Source of the DNA: Euryarchaeota archaeon UBA623
Lineage (GTDB): Archaea; Thermoplasmatota; Poseidoniia; Poseidoniales; Thalassarchaeaceae
Assembly (NCBI GenBank): GCA_002505325.1
Contig: DAUV01000114.1
Location: forward strand, 659-10,803
DNA: 10,145 nucleotides
Direction of reading: 5' to 3'
The notes under the pieces were generated by a model that saw only the letters and a list, made by a program, of their open reading frames with translations, was not told the origin of the DNA and made no database searches. The translations under genes and the position numbers were made by a program. How positions within the stretch are numbered: the first letter of the stretch is position 1; every line of letters begins with the position of its first letter. Shown in pieces: positions 1 through 6,155 of this stretch.

Positions 1-363
1 TGGTGCATGCTGATGTGGGCGATGCCGATTCCATTCATGTTTATTCTAGTGTTCGTACTACTGGAGGGGATCATGGGCGGGACCCTGGGGGTAATTTGGA
101 GGACAACGATGTCGGACAGCGTCGACCAGCACCTGAGAGGGAGGGTGAATTCATTGGATGCTATTGGGTCGCTAATCTTCATCCCACTAGCACCACTTAT
201 GGGTGGGTGGATGATTGAGGAGACCAACGTACTCACAACATTCTCAATCGCAGTTTCATTCATGGTTCTCGCTACAATGGCAGGCCTAATTGTGCCCTCT
301 TTCAGACGATTCGAACGAATACCAACTGAGCGATTTCCGGTAGAGGGAGTTGCTACCGATTAG
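1..363 (+). CDS. MFS transporter, C-terminal part (5' end outside window)
   Basis: This is the last 120 codons of a gene that begins left of the window; the reading frame is open from base 1 and ends with TAG at 361-363. Three hydrophobic segments are visible: about residues 5-32, 50-67 and 78-98 of the fragment. The stretch RGRVNSLDAIGSLIFIPLAP, followed by a Gly-Gly-Trp turn, matches the C-terminal-half pattern of major facilitator efflux proteins of the MFS_3 (EntS-like) type, where an RGRV loop precedes a helix rich in small residues. The tail after the last helix is short, basic and presumably cytoplasmic. Such proteins are secondary, usually proton-driven exporters; the substrate cannot be told from this fragment. 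It converges on the opp operon and shares only 4 nt with its last gene, so any terminator for it must lie inside that gene. The family call is fairly secure, the substrate unknown. Confidence 0.75.
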   Translation, partial: WCMLMWAMPIPFMFILVFVLLEGIMGGTLGVIWRTTMSDSVDQHLRGRVNSLDAIGSLIFIPLAPLMGGWMIEETNVLTTFSIAVSFMVLATMAGLIVPSFRRFERIPTERFPVEGVATD

Positions 364-734
364 TCGAGTAGGCTTAGATCTAGTGCGAACCACTTGGCAT
401 AGAGATTTCGCTGAATCATAATCGCGCATCCGAGGACCACAAAGAAGGCAGACCAAGCAAAGACGGTCCCGGCCAGCCTGACAATTATCTCAGTCAGCAC
501 TAGCCCATCGAACAAGATGCAGCCCGACAGGTAAACCACCCTACCCACCGTCGTGAACAGACTCTCTCCCTCTTGGGCCAGAATCCTGTCCCTACTAGCT
601 CTCCGGCGGGAGTCGGCTTTCTGCGCTAGCCTCTTCAGAGCGAGATTTCTCTGCTCACTTTTCGTGAGGAACTCTTCCTGGGCCAAACTCTCGATTCCAG
701 GGTCCCTTCCTGTCGACGGAGATATGGCGGGCAT
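360..734 (-). CDS. Small two-helix membrane protein, unknown function, last gene of the opp operon
   Basis: A 124-residue protein that I do not recognise. Residues 1-60 are charged and probably cytoplasmic, with a basic helical stretch at about 28-50 (KRLAQKADSRRRASRDR) that may form an amphipathic or coiled-coil helix. Two hydrophobic segments follow: about 63-85 (VVYLSGCILFDGLVLTEIIV) and 88-107 (AGTVFAWSAFFVVLGCAIMI). A short tail follows. The ATG at 734 lies 42 nt after the oppF stop, with no promoter-like sequence and no clear Shine-Dalgarno in the gap, so read-through from oppF is likely and the exact start is not certain. The TAA stop (360-362) overlaps the TAG of the converging MFS gene. 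Position suggests an accessory of the peptide transporter or simply a passenger gene; the sequence supports neither specifically. Two closely spaced helices and a basic N-terminus argue that it is a real membrane protein rather than a spurious frame. Confidence 0.7.
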   Translation of the reverse strand: MPAISPSTGRDPGIESLAQEEFLTKSEQRNLALKRLAQKADSRRRASRDRILAQEGESLFTTVGRVVYLSGCILFDGLVLTEIIVRLAGTVFAWSAFFVVLGCAIMIQRNLYAKWFALDLSLLD

Positions 735-776
735 AACTAATGCGGATGTATGGCTCTACATCATATCTGCGCCGAA

Positions 777-1778
777 TCAGTCGACGACAGGCAGGCTCGC
801 CCCATCGGACAGCGGGAAATGGCACGAGACGAAATGCCCCGGGGAGAACTCTCTCAGTTCGGGGACCTCGACATCGCACTTTCCTTCTTCGGCTATCGGG
901 CAGCGTGTGTGGAAGCGGCATCCCGGTGGCGGTGCGACCGGACTAGGTACATCTCCCTCCAGCACGACCTTCTGCTTTTCCCGTTGCGTAGTCGCCTCGG
1001 GAATTGCCGATAGTAGTGCATGAGTGTAGGGATGTAGAGGTTCGTCGAACAGAGTATCGGTCTCGGCTAGTTCGACTATTTTTCCAAGGTACATCACCGC
1101 AACTCTGTCACTGATATGATGAACGACGTTGAGCGCGTGCGTGATGAAGACGTAGGTCAGGCCGAACTCCTCTTGGAGCTCCTCTAGTAGATTCAGAACC
1201 TGTGCTTGGATGCTGACATCCAAAGCGCTTGTTGGCTCGTCAAGCATTATGAAGTCGGGGTTGAGAGCAAGGGCTCGGGCGATTGCCAGCCTCTGTTTCT
1301 GGCCTCCAGAAAACTCGTGGGGTAGACGGTGGAGGTTATCTGGCTTCATGCCAACGATTTCGAGTAATTCTGTAACCCTGTTGGTTAATTCCTGACCTCG
1401 AGAAATGTTGAACACAGTCAATGGCTCACCTACTGCGGTCTTGATGGTCATTCGAGGATTTATCGAACCACCTGGATCTTGGAACACCATCTGCATCTTG
1501 CGCCTGAGTTGCTCTCTGGAGATGGAGTCAATCCTGTCACCCTCGATTAGAATTTCTCCTGCAGTCGGCTCTATCAGCCCCATCATCATACGACCAAGGG
1601 TCGTCTTCCCGCATCCTGATTCGCCAACGATTCCAAGTGTCTCTCCTCGCAATACATGGAGTGTGACGCCGTCAACTGCTCTGACGTAGTTCTGAATCCT
1701 GCCCAGAAGTCCCCCCTTTAGTGGGAAGTATTTCTGAACATCCTGCATTACTATCATTGCATCTTGAGTTTTAGGCAA
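777..1778 (-). CDS. oppF: Peptide ABC transporter ATP-binding subunit OppF/DppF
   Basis: One of the two ATPases that energise peptide import at the cytoplasmic face of OppBC. Counting from the TTG at 1778 (333 residues, normal for OppF), the Walker A motif GESGCGKT is at 52-59, Q-loop Gln at 100, signature FSGGQKQR at 156-163, Walker B FIMLDEP at 176-182, D-loop SALD at 184-187 and switch His at 214. All catalytic positions are filled. The residue after the switch His is Ala (THALNVV), where the family usually has Asp. The C-terminal oligopeptide-type extension holds Cys 287, 293, 301 and 319 in the spacing seen in OppD/DppF proteins, for which a 4Fe-4S cluster has been reported in a mycobacterial Opp system. 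Start choice: an AAAGGAGGTGA ribosome site ends 5 nt before this TTG. A GTG nine bases upstream would lie inside that site, and an ATG at 1757 is 26 nt from it. The gene overlaps the oppD end by 8 nt, which points to coupled translation. Confidence 0.93.
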   Translation of the reverse strand: MPKTQDAMIVMQDVQKYFPLKGGLLGRIQNYVRAVDGVTLHVLRGETLGIVGESGCGKTTLGRMMMGLIEPTAGEILIEGDRIDSISREQLRRKMQMVFQDPGGSINPRMTIKTAVGEPLTVFNISRGQELTNRVTELLEIVGMKPDNLHRLPHEFSGGQKQRLAIARALALNPDFIMLDEPTSALDVSIQAQVLNLLEELQEEFGLTYVFITHALNVVHHISDRVAVMYLGKIVELAETDTLFDEPLHPYTHALLSAIPEATTQREKQKVVLEGDVPSPVAPPPGCRFHTRCPIAEEGKCDVEVPELREFSPGHFVSCHFPLSDGASLPVVD

Positions 1779-3060
1779 GAGTCTCACCTCCTTTGGATTC
1801 CAATTCCTCTACGAATCTGTCGAAGGCGTCCTGAACTTCACTCATTTCAGTGGTCTTTTCCAAGTGGTGGCAACTGGCCACGTGACCCCCTCCAAGATCC
1901 ACCGCTGGTGGATATTCAGAAACACACTTTGCATCGGCAAATGGGCATCGCGGGTGGAATTTACATCCCGATGGAAGATTAATTGGGTCGGGAACTTGCC
2001 CCGGTATTATCGGGAGTGCTTCCCGGGTATCCCTGATTCTTGGAATACTGTGCATCAGGCCGATGGTATAGGGCATCCTCGGTGAATTTAGAATCTCGTC
2101 TATAGTGCCCTGTTCGACTATTGATCCCGCGTACATCACCCCTACCTTCTCACACATCTCAGCCACCAACCCAATATCGTGCGTAATCAGCAGGATTGCG
2201 GTACCCTTCGTCTTTCGCAGATCCTTCATCAGTTCTACAATCTGAGACTGAATGGTGACGTCTAGAGCTGTTGTCGGCTCATCTGCAATCAGCAGTTTGG
2301 GCTCGCATGCCATCATCATGGCTATCATTACCCTCTGCCGCATTCCACCGGAAAGCTCGTGAGGGTACATCTTTGCTACAGCGGACGGATTAGGTATCCT
2401 CACATCTCTGAGTCTTTCCACGATTACATCATGGTGTACTGAATCCAGAGTGTTCATCGAAGACAATAGCCATGCAGCCAATAGGAATGCTATTGCGAAT
2501 ATAGAAAATATCGGGGCCTTTGATAGGAGGAGCCATGCAGTGAATAACATGAAAATTGCAAGTATATCATTCCCATTTGGCCTGTATTCCGTGGGATTGG
2601 AGGCTATGCTATGAAGTTTTGAGAATGGCCTTGCTAAGCTGGATCTCATTCCAATGTACATCCTCTCTACAGCCCCCCTATCAGCAGGAGGAAGTTTGTC
2701 ATGCAGGCTCATTACCTCGTGAATCTGCTTCTCTACCGTGTATAGTGGATTGAGTGCAGTCATCGGCTCTTGGAAAATCATACTGATGTCATTGCCTCGG
2801 AGATCCCTCATCCTCTCTTCGGAAGCCGATATCAACTCCTCTCCTTCGAAGAAAATCTCGCCGTTGTCGATTTTGCCTGTGGATAGGCCAATTACTGTTA
2901 ATGAAGTGACTGATTTTCCTGAACCTGATTCTCCAACTAAACCGAAAATCTCGCCCTCCCCTATGTCAAAGGTGACTGACTCCAGAGCTCGGACGTCGCC
3001 CTCGTCAGTGGGGAAATGCAGCTTTAGATCAGTTACTTGCAGAAGCGGAGTGGTGCTCAT
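1771..3060 (-). CDS. oppD: Peptide ABC transporter ATP-binding subunit OppD with inserted transmembrane hairpin
   Basis: The second ATPase of the importer, 429 residues, well above the usual 320-340. Motifs in order: Walker A GESGSGKS 43-50, Q-loop Gln 97 (IFQEPM), signature LSGGMRQR 236-243, Walker B LLIADEP 256-262, D-loop ALD 265-267, switch His 294. Cys 366, 372, 379 and 397 form the C-terminal cysteine set typical of this family. The excess length is an insertion at about 134-212, between the Q-loop and the signature. In ordinary OppD the helix around residue 130 continues directly into a segment like IVERLRDVRIPNP. The insert contains two hydrophobic helices, about 165-180 and 184-201, joined by a short SKAP turn, so it looks like a membrane hairpin in a normally soluble domain. 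The frame is unbroken. The start is the ATG at 3060, which overlaps the oppC stop as ATGA and has an AGAGGAGA ribosome site 8 nt upstream. The frame stays open to 3174, but that extra part only duplicates oppC sequence. Confidence 0.93.
   Translation of the reverse strand: MSTTPLLQVTDLKLHFPTDEGDVRALESVTFDIGEGEIFGLVGESGSGKSVTSLTVIGLSTGKIDNGEIFFEGEELISASEERMRDLRGNDISMIFQEPMTALNPLYTVEKQIHEVMSLHDKLPPADRGAVERMYIGMRSSLARPFSKLHSIASNPTEYRPNGNDILAIFMLFTAWLLLSKAPIFSIFAIAFLLAAWLLSSMNTLDSVHHDVIVERLRDVRIPNPSAVAKMYPHELSGGMRQRVMIAMMMACEPKLLIADEPTTALDVTIQSQIVELMKDLRKTKGTAILLITHDIGLVAEMCEKVGVMYAGSIVEQGTIDEILNSPRMPYTIGLMHSIPRIRDTREALPIIPGQVPDPINLPSGCKFHPRCPFADAKCVSEYPPAVDLGGGHVASCHHLEKTTEMSEVQDAFDRFVEELESKGGETLA
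1784..1794 (-). promoter_or_regulatory. Strong Shine-Dalgarno for oppF, inside the oppD 3' end
   Basis: Read on the minus strand, the sequence AAAGGAGGTGA runs from 1794 to 1784 and is nearly a perfect anti-Shine-Dalgarno match. It is followed by five bases and then TTG at 1778, which is ideal spacing. The same bases encode the last residues of OppD (KGGETLA). Its placement makes TTG at 1778 the best initiation codon for oppF. Confidence 0.75.
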
Positions 3061-6000
3061 GATTTCGATCTCCTCTGCTTGGGATCGAAGACATCGCGGA
3101 GGCCATCTCCTAGTAGATTGAATCCTAGAGTTGTAATCAGTATGGCGATTCCGGGGAAAGTGACCATCCACCAATGGACGGGGAAGAATGCGCGGCCGTC
3201 TGCAATCATCTTACCCCATTCTGCAGATAGTGCATCCGCACCTAGGCCGATGAAAGATAGACCGGCGGCTGTGAGAATGGTCCCACCGATATCCAATGAC
3301 ACAGCGACCAGCATGGGGGCCCACGCGTTAGGTAACACATGTCTGAATAGAATTCTGAAATCGCTCGAGCCGACGCTCTTAGCAGCCTCAACGTAAGTAT
3401 GCTCCTTGACGTACAGGACTTGCCCTCTGATTAATCTGGAATAACCTGGCCAACCTGTGAAAACTAGGGCTATCATTATCTTCTCAAGACGATCTAATTT
3501 GACGTCTGGCATTCCTATTCTACCGAGGTCGTGGATATTGTACATCGCTGCCACCACGGCCATTGCCAAAATTAGCCCAGGAACCGCAAAGAAGACATCA
3601 GCGATTCGCATTATCACCTCATCCACCCATCGGCCGTAATAACCACTAATTCCGCCAACCACTAGGCCTAGGAAACATGTTATCAACGCCACAGTGAAAC
3701 CAACTCTGAGGGATTTCCTAGAACCATACAGTATCTTGCTCATCATGTCGCTTCCAGTGTGGGTCGTTCCGAACGGGCACAACTCGTAGCCCTCTGGCAT
3801 CCAGTCATATGAATAGAAGTCAGGGCAACCGTTATCCAAGCGGCTTGAATCGAAATCTGCACCAAGCTCGGTGTACAGGAATAGGTTGTAGTCAGACCCC
3901 GATTCAACGGAAAGGTCGGCAGCCATCTCAGCGTCCTTGGGAACTTCTAACGCAAACCACTCGTCATCGGGGTCATCTGGGGGATTGGAGAATGGGTTCG
4001 TTACGATTGGAGGCTCATTCAATGCGGCTATCGAGATGTTGATATGAGACTCAGAGATTTGCCCTGACGCATTTGAATGCTGTATAGGGAAGTTTTCCAC
4101 CCAAATCCCAGAGAATTCTGAGAATGAAGGCGAGTTAGTGCTGGGGTCGTCATTGGATGTAAGTATCCACTGGTAGCCATTTGTGATTCCTTCCTCAATC
4201 CAAACATATAGTCCAGATGTAGTGTAGATTGATGTATAGTCAAGGCGAAACCATGACCCCGAAGTTACGACATATATGCCATTGTCAGATAGGTCATTTT
4301 GGTCCTTTACAAGAACTCTATCTCCTGACTTTATCGATACTCCGTCGATGGACATCTCTCGATGAAGATTCTCATTGTCTGGCAATGCTACTGCGATATT
4401 TCCGGTCAGATTAATCTGGGTTGCAGTTACCGTCTCTATTGTGCCAACTACAATTCCTGAACTGTCATACAACCTGTCGTTGGCAGCAAACATGGTTGTT
4501 GCATCTACAGAATCTACGGGAATAACCGTCTGTCCCCGATGAAGATTCTCATTATCTGGCAATGCTACTGCGATATTTCCGGTCAGATTAATCTGGGTTG
4601 CAGTTACCGTCGCTATTGTTCCAATTAGATTTCCTGAACTGTCATACACTCTTTCATCAACTGCAAACATGGTTGTTGCATCTACAGAATCTACGGGAAT
4701 AACCGTCTGGCCCCTTCGTAGATCTTCATTTTCTTGTAATGAAACTGCGATATTACCGGAGAAAATAATTTCATTTGGAGTAACTCTTTCTATTATGCCA
4801 ACTTCAATTCCTGAACTGTCATACACATTGTCATTGGCCTCAAACATGGTTGTTGCATCTACAGAATGTAAGGCAATTGAAGATGTGTTGTCTCGGACAT
4901 AAGTTCCAGTGACCAATACGCCAGTGGCTTCTATGGTATCGTATGCTCCATCAGTCAATACGTCAGTTGGAACTAAGGTATCATATTCTCCATAGGTCAA
5001 TACCCCAGTTGGTTCTAAGAAACCGCTGAGAGCGATACTCGAAGTTGTGGCAACACTAACCGCGTTAGTGACTGTTGACATTCCATAGTTCCAGTAACCT
5101 GTTTCTTCGTCGATTGCAAAGGAGCCATGGGTTCCTTCAATTTCACCAGAGACACATCCCGTGCAATCCCAACTTCCCCCCTCAGAGTCGACAAAAACGG
5201 AGAAGATTTGGATGTTGAGATAACTCGGATCTGCCCCTGTGTCGTGATGGATTCTCAGGTAAGTCGTCGAGTCGCTGGCGCTTCCGCCCACGCACTCCTG
5301 TATGCCGTCGTTGTTGCTGTCATAGATGTCAGTCAATGGGTCGTCGTCGGAAACCTCGTCGTAGTCAGGGATCCCGTCCCCATCGTCATCCAGATCTGCC
5401 CAGTCTGGCCCGCAGTACATACCTGTGCTGTTGTCGAACCAGATGTTCGAATCGCAGGTCGCCGTACCGTCCTCATCGAAGTCATTCGGGAACATGAAAT
5501 CTTGGAAATCAAGGATCCCGTCGTTATCGTCATCCATATCGTAGAAGTTTGTGACCAGATCGCCATCGTTGTCGTCGTCGCCATTAGCGGTCTGCACATC
5601 AAGTTGGAGTTTCTGATCCTCATCAGAAGGAGCGGATGTTACCGAGTCAACCTTGGGGCCCTCAAAGGGTGGGAGTTTCTTGTACGCGTAGGTCACTACT
5701 GGCTCGGCTGTCTCAGGGTCGTCAACATAAATCGGCCAAAGTTCTTGACCGCTCAAGGTTTCCTGCTGGTGTTCCTGAGCGATGTGGTCAGCGAACAGAG
5801 AGATGTCGATAACCAGTACAACCATAAGTAGACCAACTACTGATAATAGGCTCCTCCTGAACCCTTTCCAAGCATCTCTGAATGTCTGCATGGAACTGCT
5901 GAATCTGGTGGCGAGGTCATCCGAGTCAGGGACAAACGAGACTATGTCGAAGGCTGGAGAAAACGCACCCCATGCCCTTTCAATCAGTTTGTGTCGTTCT

Positions 6001-6146
6001 GGGATTATAATGGAAAGCAACAGGATAATCGAAACCGAGAGTGCTGTAATCTCCCTGTTCCAGTATACTATCATGATAATCAGAACTGAGACTACTAATC
6101 TAAGCAGGTCTCTCAAAGTCAACTCTCTGAAAACACTGCCAATCAT
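3057..6146 (-). CDS. oppC: Peptide ABC transporter permease OppC with about 660-residue external mosaic domain
   Basis: One of the two pore subunits of the importer, 1029 residues where OppC is normally about 300. The pore module lies at 788-1029: the entry motif CPFGTTHTGSD (790-800) followed by LYGSRKSLRVG, several hydrophobic helices, the EAA loop YVEAAKSVGSSDFRILFRH (918-936) that docks the ATPases, and AAGLSFIGLGADALSAEWG (960-978). The canonical first helix is at about 100-122. Two extra hydrophobic segments precede it (14-30 and 33-49). Between 123 and 787 is a large segment that topology places outside the cell. In order it contains Asp-rich calcium-binding-type repeats (187-282), a VCBS-like strand pattern (about 325-356), three 14-residue repeats (379-420), three 59-residue repeats (428-597), a phage-tail-fibre-like domain (598-680) and a beta strand ending in AALNEPPIV (707-715). 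ATG at 6146 follows the oppB stop by 4 nt, with GGTGA as ribosome site. The permease identity is secure; the role of the external part is unknown. Confidence 0.93.
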   Translation of the reverse strand: MIGSVFRELTLRDLLRLVVSVLIIMIVYWNREITALSVSIILLLSIIIPERHKLIERAWGAFSPAFDIVSFVPDSDDLATRFSSSMQTFRDAWKGFRRSLLSVVGLLMVVLVIDISLFADHIAQEHQQETLSGQELWPIYVDDPETAEPVVTYAYKKLPPFEGPKVDSVTSAPSDEDQKLQLDVQTANGDDDNDGDLVTNFYDMDDDNDGILDFQDFMFPNDFDEDGTATCDSNIWFDNSTGMYCGPDWADLDDDGDGIPDYDEVSDDDPLTDIYDSNNDGIQECVGGSASDSTTYLRIHHDTGADPSYLNIQIFSVFVDSEGGSWDCTGCVSGEIEGTHGSFAIDEETGYWNYGMSTVTNAVSVATTSSIALSGFLEPTGVLTYGEYDTLVPTDVLTDGAYDTIEATGVLVTGTYVRDNTSSIALHSVDATTMFEANDNVYDSSGIEVGIIERVTPNEIIFSGNIAVSLQENEDLRRGQTVIPVDSVDATTMFAVDERVYDSSGNLIGTIATVTATQINLTGNIAVALPDNENLHRGQTVIPVDSVDATTMFAANDRLYDSSGIVVGTIETVTATQINLTGNIAVALPDNENLHREMSIDGVSIKSGDRVLVKDQNDLSDNGIYVVTSGSWFRLDYTSIYTTSGLYVWIEEGITNGYQWILTSNDDPSTNSPSFSEFSGIWVENFPIQHSNASGQISESHINISIAALNEPPIVTNPFSNPPDDPDDEWFALEVPKDAEMAADLSVESGSDYNLFLYTELGADFDSSRLDNGCPDFYSYDWMPEGYELCPFGTTHTGSDMMSKILYGSRKSLRVGFTVALITCFLGLVVGGISGYYGRWVDEVIMRIADVFFAVPGLILAMAVVAAMYNIHDLGRIGMPDVKLDRLEKIMIALVFTGWPGYSRLIRGQVLYVKEHTYVEAAKSVGSSDFRILFRHVLPNAWAPMLVAVSLDIGGTILTAAGLSFIGLGADALSAEWGKMIADGRAFFPVHWWMVTFPGIAILITTLGFNLLGDGLRDVFDPKQRRSKS
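3069..3076 (-). promoter_or_regulatory. Shine-Dalgarno for oppD, inside the oppC 3' end
   Basis: Minus-strand AGAGGAGA lies 8 nt before the ATG at 3060. Together with the 4-nt ATGA overlap with the oppC stop, it fixes the oppD start and indicates translational coupling. Confidence 0.7.
4356..4865 (-). repeat. Three tandem 177-nt coding repeats (59 residues each) in oppC
   Basis: Units lie at 4865-4689, 4688-4512 and 4511-4356 (the last one incomplete, 52 residues). Each begins SVDATTMF, has VYDSSG or LYDSSG about ten residues later, then a GxI strand, (S/T)GNIAV and ENLHR or a variant. The first two end RGQTVIPVD. At the DNA level the second and third units differ at only three positions over roughly 88 nt (4360-4447 against 4537-4624). 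The junction beginning CATGGTTGTTGCATCTACAG is also repeated exactly 177 nt apart. The first unit is clearly more diverged. This pattern indicates recent duplication of a beta-rich module rather than ancient repeats. Confidence 0.92.
4887..5012 (-). repeat. Three tandem 42-nt coding repeats (14 residues each) in oppC
   Basis: Encoded units read PTGVLTYGEYDTLV, PTDVLTDGAYDTIE and ATGVLVTGTYVRDN (OppC residues 379-420). The first two are close at DNA level; the third has decayed. They sit immediately before the 59-residue repeats and inside the same external domain. Confidence 0.8.
5301..5588 (-). other. Thrombospondin-type-3-like Asp-rich region of OppC
   Basis: OppC residues 187-282 contain repeated DxDxDGxxD-type clusters, for example DDDNDGDLVTNFYDMDDDND, DFDEDGTATCD, DLDDDGDGIPDYDE and YDSNNDGIQE. 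This spacing of Asp, Asn and Gly matches thrombospondin type 3 and related calcium-binding repeats found in secreted proteins of marine microbes. Cys 231, 245 and 285 lie within or beside it and could form disulfides. The region begins about 65 residues after the first canonical helix, which fits a calcium-stiffened stalk outside the membrane. Calcium binding is inferred from the motif only. Confidence 0.75.
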
Positions 6147-6150
6147 ACTA

Positions 6151-6155
6151 TCACC
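6151..6155 (-). promoter_or_regulatory. Shine-Dalgarno for oppC overlapping the oppB stop
   Basis: Minus-strand GGTGA, which includes the oppB TGA stop, lies 4 nt before the oppC ATG at 6146. The short spacing implies that ribosomes finishing oppB re-initiate on oppC. Confidence 0.5.

Noticed and set aside
742..770. Short inverted repeat (GATGTA/TACATC) between oppF and the small membrane protein gene
   Set aside because: Only a 6-bp AT-rich stem with no T-run next to it; expected by chance.
2425..2661. OppD insert explained by a frameshift or an intein
   Set aside because: The frame is continuous, family sequence resumes exactly on both sides, and the segment has no intein splicing motifs and is too short for one.
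3061..3174. N-terminal extension of OppD to a start at 3174
   Set aside because: The extension is a different frame of the oppC 3' end, is rich in Arg and Pro with no family similarity, and is displaced by the ATG at 3060, which has a ribosome site and an ATGA overlap.
4356..5012. CRISPR array or mobile repeat
   Set aside because: The repeats are in frame, 177 or 42 nt long, directly adjacent without unique spacers, and encode protein modules.
5127..5831. Long plus-strand open frame (234 residues) opposite the OppC external domain
   Set aside because: It lies opposite the Asp codon runs of oppC, whose complement reads as Val and Ile codons. It has no recognisable domain or ribosome site and is fully covered by a well-supported gene.
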